Shown here: positions 1 through 7,241 of the stretch, one piece after another | How the letters are laid out: every line of letters begins with the position of its first letter | Position numbering within the stretch: the stretch's first letter is position 1 | DNA from: JAFDVL01 sp043736395 | GTDB lineage: Bacteria > Acidobacteriota > Blastocatellia > RBC074 | Assembly: GCA_043736395.1 (NCBI GenBank) | Contig: JAYTCQ010000035.1 | Span: forward strand, 1 to 16,316 | Length of the DNA: 16,316 bases | Direction of reading: 5' to 3' | Notes under the pieces: generated by a model | The model's input: the letters and a program-made list of their open reading frames with translations, nothing else | Told to the model about the DNA's origin: nothing | Databases searched by the model: none | Program-made: the position numbers and the translations under genes

Positions 1-790
1 CGGCAAATAATTTGTCTTTCAGCGCAGGTGGCAAAGGCTGATTTTTTAAAGTCTGCAACTCTTCGCGATATTCTTTTTCTTCCTTGTCGGTCTGGAATGT
101 TTCTTTCCACTGTGACCAGAAGTTTTCGGGTGTCGCGTTCGTCGCGTAGGACGCTACCTGCGTTGCTACGCTCATGATGATTTGACCGTACACATACAGC
201 GCGCGGATACCGTCTTCCTGCTCATTGCGCGTATGCTGACTGAACGCCTGTTTCAAAGGGTCTTTCATATCCGGTCGTTTGCATTCGATAACGCAAAGTG
301 GAATGCCGTTGACGAATAACACTAAATCAGGGCGGTAATGTTCTTTGCTGGTGCTGCGCATGACGCTGAATTCTTCCGTCACGTGAAATTGATTATTCTC
401 AATATTTTTCCAGTCGATATATTGCAACGTGAAATCTTTCTTTTCGCCGTCCACGATTTGCTCAAACGTTTTCCCCAGCGTCATCAGGTTATAAGCCGTT
501 TCGCAGGCGGAAATGTATCCGTCATTCATCGGCAATTCTTTCATGGCACGAATCCCGTTTTCGATATTGGCGTCGCTGATGTAGGTCGTCTTGGTAGAGC
601 TGATGCGCTTGGCGGAATTGATTTCCTTGAGCTGTTGACGCAGGACGGATTCCAGCAAAACATTGCTCGTCTTGCCGCCGCGCAGCCGTTCGGTTTCTGC
701 CGGATTTAAATATGTGTAGCCCAATTTTTGCAGCAACTGCAACGCCGGGATTTGGCTGATATGATCTTCTTTGAAACTTGGAGTTTCCAT
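1..790 (-). CDS. hsdR: Type I restriction enzyme R subunit, N-terminal part (runs off left edge)
   Basis: This is the restriction and motor subunit of a type I restriction-modification complex, which joins HsdM and HsdS and cleaves unmethylated DNA after ATP-driven translocation. Only the first 263 codons are present; the helicase motor and C-terminal region lie beyond base 1. I translated it from the ATG at 790-788, giving METPSFKEDHISQIPALQLL. The PD-(D/E)xK nuclease core is visible: Asp155 in RPDLVLF, then Glu169-x-Lys171 in CVIECKRP, as expected for the HsdR endonuclease domain. A GAGAGG about 11 nt upstream of the ATG could be the ribosome binding site. It is the last visible gene of the hsd cluster and is separated from hsdS by 271 bp of repeat-rich DNA, so it may have its own promoter. 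No frameshift is seen in the visible part. Confidence 0.93.
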   Translation of the reverse strand, partial: METPSFKEDHISQIPALQLLQKLGYTYLNPAETERLRGGKTSNVLLESVLRQQLKEINSAKRISSTKTTYISDANIENGIRAMKELPMNDGYISACETAYNLMTLGKTFEQIVDGEKKDFTLQYIDWKNIENNQFHVTEEFSVMRSTSKEHYRPDLVLFVNGIPLCVIECKRPDMKDPLKQAFSQHTRNEQEDGIRALYVYGQIIMSVATQVASYATNATPENFWSQWKETFQTDKEEKEYREELQTLKNQPLPPALKDKLFA

Positions 791-860
791 AATTTATACA
801 ACCTCTCAGCAGGGAACGCGAAGTTCAAGGCATTGGTTTCTCACAGGTAAGTGCGACACA

Positions 861-997
861 AGCTCCAGAGGAGCGACATGTTTATAGCTAGCCGTAAACA
901 TTTGTTTTTAGCTCCATCGGAGCGGCATATGTCGCTCCGATGGAGCTTGGTTATTCGTCTTATCACATTGCTATAAATATGCCGCTCCTTTGGAGCT
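861..997. repeat. Composite nested inverted repeat between hsdS and hsdR
   Basis: Three related palindromic modules lie in this gap. Outer arms at 861-888 and 970-997 are inverted copies of each other over 28 bp with about 25 matches; both carry the AGCTCC...GGAGCG core and end in TTTATAGC. Between them, 910-947 is a 38-bp near-perfect palindrome (AGCTCCATCGGAGCG, CATATG-like centre, mirror arm) with one mismatched pair. The layout resembles non-autonomous palindromic repeats scattered through many environmental bacterial genomes. It could act as a transcriptional attenuator or mRNA processing site between hsdS and hsdR; that role is inference. Confidence 0.85.
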
Positions 998-1057
998 GAA
1001 AAATATGTGTAGAAGCTGTTGTTCTGAGAGCCAACGCCAACGCAGCGCGGCATTTGA

Positions 1058-1071
1058 CAAACTAAAGTTTG
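1058..1071 (-). repeat. Small palindrome across the hsdS stop codon
   Basis: CAAACTAAAGTTTG (plus-strand reading) is a perfect 14-bp palindromic hairpin with 6-bp arms and a 2-nt centre. It contains the TAG stop of hsdS (1064-1062). It resembles the AAACT/AGTTT hairpins near 15015-15301 but has a shorter loop. A weak 3'-end structure is possible; no T-tract follows. Confidence 0.5.
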
Positions 1072-2345
1072 AACTCTGAACCTTCCAGCTTCAATCTCTT
1101 TTTCCCCGTCAATAATTGTTGCATCATTCCTTTTTTCTGCTCGCGCAATTTTTCGGTTTTGGTTTTGAGCAGATTGATTTCCTGATCCGCCGCTTGCAGC
1201 ACTTGGGCGATGGCGATTTGTTCGGCGATTGATGGAATATGAACTTTGATTATCGAAAAAGCGTCCCAACGCAAACCGCCTCGTCTGTCAATTGAGCCTT
1301 CCATTCTTGCTTGATATTGGGAAACGAGTTTGTGAGATTTTAGTAGTTTGTAAAGGAAAACATCGTTGATTGACGAATCAGTTTTGAAAACCGTATACAT
1401 CGGACTAATCAACGATTCATCCAAAATATCCTGATAACCAATGCTTCCTTCTTCGATATGATTTGTCGCGTATGCAAAATGATTTTTCGGAACGACTTTG
1501 TAAGTGCTTATGTCGTCCGAAAATATTTTTCGCCCAAAATATTCCAATGAAGGAACCAGCCCATAGTGCTTTGTGCAAGATAAAACCGTCATTGGTTTAT
1601 CTGCTTTATTTCTTATACTCACTTCTTTGGAAACATCTCGAATGTGAATTTCCTTCCACGCTCCGCCAAAGCCTTTCAACCTTCTCTTGCCGGTCAATAA
1701 ATTTTGCATCAGCCATTTTTTGCGGAGTTCTTTTTGGGCAATCAGTTGGTTGTGGTGGTTGATGACACGATCCATCAAACCCAAAACGTGGGCGATGGCT
1801 TTTTGTTCGGGTAGCGGTGGAAGCGGGATTTTAACTTTTGCCAAATCTCTTGGATAAATGTGAACGACTGAATTTCCTTGTCCCAAAACTCTTTTTTGTT
1901 TCCTTGAAAAATCAGTTTCTAATGCAAACGAAAGACATTCACAGTTGACATCATCATTTGTCGAAAGAACGATTACATCACCGCCCGCAAATGCTTTTTC
2001 GTTGCCGATGAACGCGACAGCTTTTCCTATTTCGTCAACGGTTTCACCGCTTCCAGCAAAAAGAATGTCGCCACTAATTATTTCTAAACTTTCCTTCGCA
2101 ACTGATTCACTGATATAGGATTTGAATTCTTTAATAACAAATTCGTGTGTTGTATAAATTTCCCCGTAACGAACGCAGGGCAAGCCTTCCGAAATAACTT
2201 GCTCTTTAAGAATGCCTTTTCCTTTTGAAAAAGTTCCCAATTCACCTAAGCTCTTCACCTTCCAATCGCTCGGAATGGTGGAATTATAAAAAGGTTTTGT
2301 ATTTTCAGAATCAGCCATAATTTTTATTTGTGGCGAATTCGCCAT
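1062..2345 (-). CDS. hsdS: Type I restriction-modification specificity subunit (two target recognition domains)
   Basis: HsdS reads the bipartite DNA target and holds two HsdM copies. At 427 aa it has the normal two-domain length. The first target recognition domain spans roughly residues 25-175, followed by a conserved helix starting at PPLPEQKAIAHVLGLMD (about 176-192) and ending in LLTGKRRL (about 216-223). The second domain covers about 230-370, followed by a second helix with IAEQIAIAQVLQAADQEIN and LLTGKKRL near the C-terminus. These paired proximal/distal repeats are diagnostic. The annotated ATG is 2345; an internal ATG ten codons in (MADSENTK) is an alternative start, and neither has a clear Shine-Dalgarno sequence. 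It lies 12 nt downstream of the RhuM-family gene, which suggests co-transcription. The recognition sequence cannot be read from the protein. Confidence 0.95.
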   Translation of the reverse strand: MANSPQIKIMADSENTKPFYNSTIPSDWKVKSLGELGTFSKGKGILKEQVISEGLPCVRYGEIYTTHEFVIKEFKSYISESVAKESLEIISGDILFAGSGETVDEIGKAVAFIGNEKAFAGGDVIVLSTNDDVNCECLSFALETDFSRKQKRVLGQGNSVVHIYPRDLAKVKIPLPPLPEQKAIAHVLGLMDRVINHHNQLIAQKELRKKWLMQNLLTGKRRLKGFGGAWKEIHIRDVSKEVSIRNKADKPMTVLSCTKHYGLVPSLEYFGRKIFSDDISTYKVVPKNHFAYATNHIEEGSIGYQDILDESLISPMYTVFKTDSSINDVFLYKLLKSHKLVSQYQARMEGSIDRRGGLRWDAFSIIKVHIPSIAEQIAIAQVLQAADQEINLLKTKTEKLREQKKGMMQQLLTGKKRLKLEGSEFKL

Positions 2346-2357
2346 ATTTGGAATTTT

Positions 2358-3377
2358 TTATTTTCCCTTCAATTTTTTAATTTCAATATCAAAATCACTT
2401 TCAATAAGTTTATCTTGAGCAATCCGATACTTTTCAAACTCGGTTTCTGCCAAGGCGAGAGCAACTTCGTGCGAAACATTTCCGGCATCAGTTAAAACCT
2501 CTCGTTCATTAAATTTCAGAAACGCATCAAGCCGATTGACCCAATCTTTCATATACATCACTACGCCGTTTTGGGCTTGAAGCTCGGCAAAATCGAGATA
2601 CATCGAAACAATCCGATTAAGTCCGTCGAGTTCTTTTTCATTCAAATAGTTCTTGGCGATGCCAATATCGGTTTTTCGGATTTTGCCTTCGGGCGAATTT
2701 TTCCAATTGGTCAATCCCATATTCGGCTGATCGCTGTCGGCGCGTTCGGCAATAATTTCCGCCGCCGTTCGTCCTGTCATCGCCCAATGAAGTTTGTTTT
2801 GAACGGTCGCAAAAAACTGCTTCGTAACTTCTGCGTCCTTTGTATAATCCGCACTACAGCTTGAATAAATATCGGTGATCTTTTGATAAAAACGCCGTTC
2901 GCTCGAACGTATGTCACGGATGCGGGCAAGCTGTTCTTCAAAATAATCTTTCCCGAAAATATTGTTCGGATTCTTAAGACGTTCATCATCCATCGTGAAT
3001 CCTTTGATGATGTATTCTTTCAAGCGTTCGGTCGCCCACATGCGAAAATGCGTTGCCTGTATGCTGTTGACGCGATAGCCGACGGAAATAATCGCGTCAA
3101 GATTATAAAATTGGGTATTGTAAGTTTTGCCGTCAGCGGCAGTATGTGCAATTTTTGCACTAACTGAATTTTGGTCTAATTCATTGCTCTCAAAGATATT
3201 TTTCAGATGTTTTGTAACAACAGTTCTATCAACCCCAAATAAATCGGCGATCTTTTGCTGAGTCAGCCAAATTGTTTCATTCTGCAAAAAGATTTCAACC
3301 TTCACTTTGCCGTTTGGCGTAGTGTAAAGCAGAATTTCGTTGAAGCCTTCGTTGGCAATTGCCTCTTTGTTTTTCAT
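2358..3377 (-). CDS. RhuM-family protein (virulence RhuM / hydroxyacid dehydrogenase-like annotation family)
   Basis: A 339-aa protein of the RhuM family, named after a gene in Salmonella pathogenicity island 3 and often found within mobile islands and type I restriction loci. Its biochemical function is not established. An N-terminal helix-turn-helix-like segment is visible at about residues 36-63 (IWLTQQKIADLFGVDRTVV). A family-typical block follows near 88-125 (YNLDAIISVGYRVNS, then FRMWATERLKEYIIKGF). The rest is charged and largely helical, with LHWAMTGRTAAEIIAERAD near 196-214. No signal peptide or membrane segment is evident. It lies 27 nt after dinD and 12 nt before hsdS on the same strand, so it is probably part of the restriction operon. 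It may be a DNA-binding regulator or an accessory defence protein; that is inference. Confidence 0.88.
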   Translation of the reverse strand: MKNKEAIANEGFNEILLYTTPNGKVKVEIFLQNETIWLTQQKIADLFGVDRTVVTKHLKNIFESNELDQNSVSAKIAHTAADGKTYNTQFYNLDAIISVGYRVNSIQATHFRMWATERLKEYIIKGFTMDDERLKNPNNIFGKDYFEEQLARIRDIRSSERRFYQKITDIYSSCSADYTKDAEVTKQFFATVQNKLHWAMTGRTAAEIIAERADSDQPNMGLTNWKNSPEGKIRKTDIGIAKNYLNEKELDGLNRIVSMYLDFAELQAQNGVVMYMKDWVNRLDAFLKFNEREVLTDAGNVSHEVALALAETEFEKYRIAQDKLIESDFDIEIKKLKGK

Positions 3378-3404
3378 TGGATTTGTTTGTCCGTTGATAG
3401 TTTC

Positions 3405-4247
3405 TTACTTATTCAATTGTTTGGTTTCCGTTGATTTATCAATCCTCTTGATGCTGTCAGCGGACGGCAAATTCTCCGGCATCGTCCCGCCAATTTCTTC
3501 AATCGTTTTTCTGACCTTTTTCCCGATTTCAAAGTGTGTTTCATTCGCTTTCTGTTTACCCTTGATCTCGTCGCGTCTTAATTTGTCTTCCGTTTGTGTT
3601 GCACGGAAGAGGTTGGCGGCAAGTTCTGTGCTGCCCATGTGGTCTAGTATTTGCTGGCTTTTCTTCAATCCCTTTTTCGCGTGAATGCCTTTGGCATCGA
3701 GTCCGCCGTAAAGTCCCTGATAACCGTGATTCTGAAAAATTGCATAATCAATCGGTTCAATTACACCCGCATCTTTTGCCGCATCCGCCAGCTGTAAATT
3801 GTGCTTTTTCAGTTCATTTCGAAGAAAAAGACGTTTCTCACCTTCGCTCGGAAGTTGGTTGAATTCTTCCATCTGCCGAATTTCCTGCAAACGGGTTTGG
3901 ACGGCAAAATAGGTTTGCCCGAGAGCAACAATTTCTTTGCTCGGATCGGCATTTTGGACAATGAGATAACAGGCATATCGAGAAAGTTTGAAACTTGTAT
4001 ATTCCTGCTTTGCTCCTTTGCCGTGGCTTATCTCCTCGAGCATGTCCTCGAAGTGATCGGCAACCTTCTGTTTGCTGTTTTTACACGATTCTTTTGCCCT
4101 TTCAATAACAGGCAAAAAATGTCTGAACTCAGAATATTCAAGAATTTTCGATAGTTTTCTTGCTCCCCAAAATTCATTGCCGTTTTCGTCAGTTTCTTTG
4201 ATTTGCTCAAAAATAGTTTGATTCAAATTTGTAAGTTTATTTTCCAT
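3405..4247 (-). CDS. dinD: DinD-like DNA-damage-inducible protein D
   Basis: A 280-aa homologue of DinD, close to the 274-aa length of the E. coli protein. E. coli DinD is an SOS-induced protein reported to inhibit RecA activity. Family blocks visible include FWGARKLSKILEYSEFRHFL (about 27-46), YTSFKLSRYACYLIVQNADP (about 83-102) and the YQGLYGGLDAKGIHAKKGLK region (about 176-195). I chose the ATG at 4247 over an in-frame ATG at 4280, because GGAGG sits 6 nt upstream of 4247 and the extra 11 residues do not look like the family. It lies 35 nt after hsdM in the same direction. No clear LexA box was found before it, so it is probably driven by the hsd promoter. Its presence between hsdM and hsdS suggests an accessory role in managing DNA damage from restriction; this is inference. 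Confidence 0.9.
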   Translation of the reverse strand: MENKLTNLNQTIFEQIKETDENGNEFWGARKLSKILEYSEFRHFLPVIERAKESCKNSKQKVADHFEDMLEEISHGKGAKQEYTSFKLSRYACYLIVQNADPSKEIVALGQTYFAVQTRLQEIRQMEEFNQLPSEGEKRLFLRNELKKHNLQLADAAKDAGVIEPIDYAIFQNHGYQGLYGGLDAKGIHAKKGLKKSQQILDHMGSTELAANLFRATQTEDKLRRDEIKGKQKANETHFEIGKKVRKTIEEIGGTMPENLPSADSIKRIDKSTETKQLNK

Positions 4248-4253
4248 GTTTTG

Positions 4254-4258
4254 CCTCC
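4254..4258 (-). promoter_or_regulatory. Shine-Dalgarno that fixes the dinD start
   Basis: GGAGG on the minus strand lies 6 nt upstream of the ATG at 4247. It is the best ribosome binding site in the hsd cluster and argues that translation starts at MENKLTN rather than 11 codons earlier. Confidence 0.75.
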
Positions 4259-4282
4259 GTGAAGGTGCTGCACCAGCCACCG

Positions 4283-5848
4283 TTAAACTCCTAATTCTTT
4301 CAAGTATTTATTCAATTCCGTTTGGACGGTTTTCAATTCAATTTCCAATTTGTCAATCTCTGTTTGCACTGCCGAAATATCAACTTCGGCTTCTTCCTCA
4401 AAAGTGTCCACATAGCGCGGAATGTTTAGATTGAATTCGTTTTCTGCGATTTCTTCGAATGTTGCAACAAAGCTGAATTTGTCTTCGATTACTCCGGCGG
4501 GAAGTTCTCCTCGATTAAATTTGCGGTACGTTTCGACGATCAGTTCAATGTCGGAAGCGCGCAGTTTGTTTTGATTTTTCGCGCTTTCAAAATGTTTACT
4601 TGCGTCAATAAACAAAACATTTTTGTTGTCGCCTTTGCCCTTATTAAAAATCAAAATCGCAGCGGGAATTCCAGTGCCGAAAAATAGGTTGGCAGGTAAG
4701 CCGATAACCGCTTCGAGAATATTTTGCTCGATAGTTTTTTGGCGGATTTTTCCTTCGCTGCTGCCACGAAATAAAACTCCGTGCGGAACTACAACGCCGA
4801 CTTTTCCATGTCCTTCGTAAGTCGTTTCAATCATGTGGCTGATGAATGCCCAATCGCCTTTGCTTTTGGGCGGTGTGCCGCGCCAGAAACGATTGTATTT
4901 ATCCGTGTCGGGGTCAAAGCTATCCGACGCTTTATTTTCTTCCTTGTCGTCACTTTTGCCCCATTTATCTAAGGAAAACGGCGGATTTGCGACCACGGTA
5001 TCAAACTTCATCAGCGCGTCGCCTTCTTTCAGCTTCGGATTACGGATCGTATCGCCCCAGCGAATCGTGGCATTATCAAAACCATGCAAAAACATATTCA
5101 TGACCGCTAAAGCCCACGTGCTGCCGTTGGCTTCTTGTCCGTACAACGAAAAATTATCGGAGCCGACTTCTTCGCCCGCTTTGATCAACAGGGAAGCCGA
5201 ACCGCAAGTTGGGTCGCATATCCGCGAACCGGGCTTTGATTTCGTGAGCTTGGCGATGAGTGTGGAAACTTCTTTCGGGGTGAAAAATTCGCCTGCTTTT
5301 TTTCCCGCATCACTGGCGAAGTTTTCAATGAGATACATATACGCGCCGCCGATGATGTCAGTTCCTTCAAGGTGCGAAGGTCTAAGGTCGAGCGTATCTT
5401 TATTGAAATCAAGCAGGAGATTTTTGAGGCGCGTATTTTTATCTTTGGTGTCGCCCAGCACACTGCTATTAAAATTAATATTTTGGAAAACGCCCGCCCC
5501 GTCTTCGCTGTAAAGTTTTTCGCGGTTCGCCTCAACCAAATCAGCCAACCCAATATCAATTAATTCGCCAATGTTGACTTCGTTGCGATGGTCAAATAAA
5601 TAGCGGAAATGGCTGTTTTCAGGCACGACAAAGCGTTCGTGGTGCATCGCGCGATTGGCTCTTTCATCGTCACCGCTGTATTTTTTCAAGTAACTTTCAA
5701 ATTTGTCATCGTGGACATCACTGAGATATTTGATGAACAGCATCGTCAATACATAGTCTTTGTAAATCGCCGGATCAATGCTGCCCCGAAAAGTGTCGCA
5801 GGCTTTCCAGACTGCGTCGTTAATGTCTTTTTGTGTAATTTTAGCCAT
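4283..5848 (-). CDS. hsdM: Type I restriction-modification methyltransferase subunit
   Basis: HsdM transfers a methyl group from S-adenosylmethionine to adenine N6 in the type I target. The 521-aa length is usual. The N-terminal HsdM_N region (about 5-165) includes KDYVLTMLFIKYLSD. The methylase core has KAGEFFTP (about 184-191), the AdoMet-binding motif DPTCGSASLL (about 212-221) and the catalytic NPPF (288-291), all intact, so the enzyme should be active. The C-terminus (about 480-521) is a coiled-coil-like helix (VQTEIDKLEIELKTVQTELN), as used to contact HsdS. It starts 6 nt after the stop of the upstream half-S gene, so the two are almost certainly co-transcribed. Confidence 0.97.
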   Translation of the reverse strand: MAKITQKDINDAVWKACDTFRGSIDPAIYKDYVLTMLFIKYLSDVHDDKFESYLKKYSGDDERANRAMHHERFVVPENSHFRYLFDHRNEVNIGELIDIGLADLVEANREKLYSEDGAGVFQNINFNSSVLGDTKDKNTRLKNLLLDFNKDTLDLRPSHLEGTDIIGGAYMYLIENFASDAGKKAGEFFTPKEVSTLIAKLTKSKPGSRICDPTCGSASLLIKAGEEVGSDNFSLYGQEANGSTWALAVMNMFLHGFDNATIRWGDTIRNPKLKEGDALMKFDTVVANPPFSLDKWGKSDDKEENKASDSFDPDTDKYNRFWRGTPPKSKGDWAFISHMIETTYEGHGKVGVVVPHGVLFRGSSEGKIRQKTIEQNILEAVIGLPANLFFGTGIPAAILIFNKGKGDNKNVLFIDASKHFESAKNQNKLRASDIELIVETYRKFNRGELPAGVIEDKFSFVATFEEIAENEFNLNIPRYVDTFEEEAEVDISAVQTEIDKLEIELKTVQTELNKYLKELGV

Positions 5849-5854
5849 GATTAT

Positions 5855-6409
5855 TTATTTGATTACGTTAGTTATTTGCTGCTGAACTTGTCGTTGCCGG
5901 AGTTCAGCAATTTTCAGGCGTAGATCGCGTTCAGCTTTACTTAATCGTGAGATTTCCACTATTTGTTTTTGTTTCTCGATTGTGGGGACACTAATTTCCA
6001 ATTCCTCTAGTACTGCTTTTGAAATCGAAACCATCGCCGAACCAATAGCATGCCGTTTGAGAATGCTTTGCATCTCAGAATTGTTGAGAATCCAGGCGAG
6101 ATATTCAGGAAGTACGTGTGACACTCGAATTTTGATTACAAAGAAAGTTGTTGAAGCTACTGCCCGAAAATCGCTTTGATAAACAGCCGCAAAATTTTTC
6201 GAACCTTTAGCTGCGAATACTATGTCATCGTGCTTCAGTAAATGTTTATTAGTGAGATTGTCTGTCTTCAAGTCTGCATGTGGAACGGAACTTAATTCGC
6301 CAAATTCATTAAAGTGCTTCGCTTGTAAATATACAACTTCGCCGTCAGATTCCGGCTTGGCGAAGATTCCTGTTTTTATATCAGCGATTTGTGCTAATTT
6401 TGCTTTCAA
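5855..6409 (-). CDS. Half-size type I specificity subunit-like protein (single target recognition domain)
   Basis: A 184-aa protein resembling one half of HsdS. It has one target-recognition-like domain (about residues 1-140; KAKLAQIADIKTGIFAKPE, then HDDIVFAAKGSKNFAAVY) and one C-terminal conserved helix (PTIEKQKQIVEISRLSKAE, then an Arg/Gln-rich tail). The start is TTG at 6409, with AAGG 8 nt upstream. Single-domain S proteins can work as dimers in some type I systems, so this may be a second specificity factor, an adaptor or a truncated relic. The intact frame and 6-nt spacing to hsdM favour a functional gene. It is the first gene after the promoter at 6428-6456. Its sequence differs from both halves of the full HsdS downstream, so it is not a recent duplicate. 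Confidence 0.82.
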   Translation of the reverse strand: MKAKLAQIADIKTGIFAKPESDGEVVYLQAKHFNEFGELSSVPHADLKTDNLTNKHLLKHDDIVFAAKGSKNFAAVYQSDFRAVASTTFFVIKIRVSHVLPEYLAWILNNSEMQSILKRHAIGSAMVSISKAVLEELEISVPTIEKQKQIVEISRLSKAERDLRLKIAELRQRQVQQQITNVIK

Positions 6410-6427
6410 AATAATTACCTTGTAGTG

Positions 6428-6456
6428 AGATTACAAAATAACTGAAAGGGAGTCAA
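6428..6456 (-). promoter_or_regulatory. Sigma70-like promoter of the hsd operon
   Basis: On the minus strand TTGACT (6456-6451) and TAATCT (6433-6428) are separated by exactly 17 nt. Transcription would begin near 6421, giving a leader of about a dozen nucleotides before the TTG start of the half-S gene. No other similarly good promoter was noticed before hsdM, dinD or the RhuM gene. Confidence 0.65.
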
Positions 6457-6575
6457 CGTAAAAAGTGTGAAATACGAGGAAAATGTTAAGTAGCAGGATT
6501 ACAAAGCGGAAAATCTGCAATATTTACTAAATTGTTTGGAATAATTAGCGATGTTTGGATTCGAAAAAACTGATT

Positions 6576-7232
6576 TCAGCTGTTATCAATTAATCCGCTA
6601 TCAACCTGCGCCTGCAATCGCTTCGCCTGCGAGAGTAAAAATTCTTTATTTTCGCATCCTTCCGCCTGAGCTTCGACGATGAATGGAGCGTGATAGGTGA
6701 TATGAATTTTGCCAGGGCGTGGGAAGTTATGTTGTGGGCTGAAAACTTCAAAGCCTCCCGAAATTGTGACAGGAATAATTGGCACTTTTGTTTCAATGGC
6801 TAACTTGATGACGCCGGGTTTGAAAGGCGCGACTTCTCCATTGCGCGTTCTTCCGCCTTCAGGAAAAACCATTACGGAACCACCTTTTCCCAGATGTTCA
6901 GCAGCTGTTTTCATCGCTGTGCGGTCGCCCTTTTCCAGTTTGACGGGGAAGGCTCCGAGGGAGCGGATAAATCCACCCAGCACCGGCATATTCGCGAATT
7001 TATCCCAAGTCATATAACGCAGCGGATAGCCGAATGGGATCGAAACCCAGAACGGATCAAAAAAGCTTTGATGATTCGGCGCGACGATGTACGGCCCACT
7101 TTTCGGCACGTTTTCAAAGCCGGAAAATGAGACGCGAAAATATGTCGAGCTGATGAAAATTATTCCCTGCCGTGCGCAACGGAAATAAAGAGTTACACGA
7201 TTGGGATCAGGATTCCTTGGGTTCGAGTTCAT
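6576..7232 (-). CDS. plsC: PlsC-like 1-acyl-sn-glycerol-3-phosphate acyltransferase
   Basis: A 218-aa member of the PlsC/LPLAT family, which acylates lysophosphatidic acid to phosphatidic acid in phospholipid synthesis at the inner membrane. The catalytic HX4D box is NHQSFFDP (His54, Asp59). The glycerol-phosphate-binding box is FPEGGRTR (123-130), and the later family block VPIIPVTISGG follows. A hydrophobic stretch near residues 22-35 may anchor it. The start ATG at 7232 leaves 9 nt to the stop of the upstream oxidoreductase gene, so the two are probably one transcript. Its exact acyl acceptor is not provable, because lyso-ornithine lipid acyltransferases share these motifs. Confidence 0.9.
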   Translation of the reverse strand: MNSNPRNPDPNRVTLYFRCARQGIIFISSTYFRVSFSGFENVPKSGPYIVAPNHQSFFDPFWVSIPFGYPLRYMTWDKFANMPVLGGFIRSLGAFPVKLEKGDRTAMKTAAEHLGKGGSVMVFPEGGRTRNGEVAPFKPGVIKLAIETKVPIIPVTISGGFEVFSPQHNFPRPGKIHITYHAPFIVEAQAEGCENKEFLLSQAKRLQAQVDSGLIDNS

Positions 7233-7241
7233 TAATAAAGC

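Noticed and set aside
338..709. 123-codon plus-strand frame
   Set aside because: It is antisense to hsdR, whose minus-strand translation gives the nuclease motif and fits the family; this frame has no recognisable domain.
841..1269. 142-codon minus-strand frame overlapping the hsdS 3' end
   Set aside because: It is a shifted frame of hsdS continuing through the palindromic repeat, and such repeats give spurious frames.
4833..5513. 226-codon plus-strand frame
   Set aside because: It is antisense to the conserved core of hsdM including the NPPF and AdoMet motifs, so it is a shadow.
6560..6580. Terminator-like CTGA-AA-TCAG plus T6 after plsC
   Set aside because: A stem of four pairs with a two-base loop is too weak to call, although the T-tract makes some termination possible.
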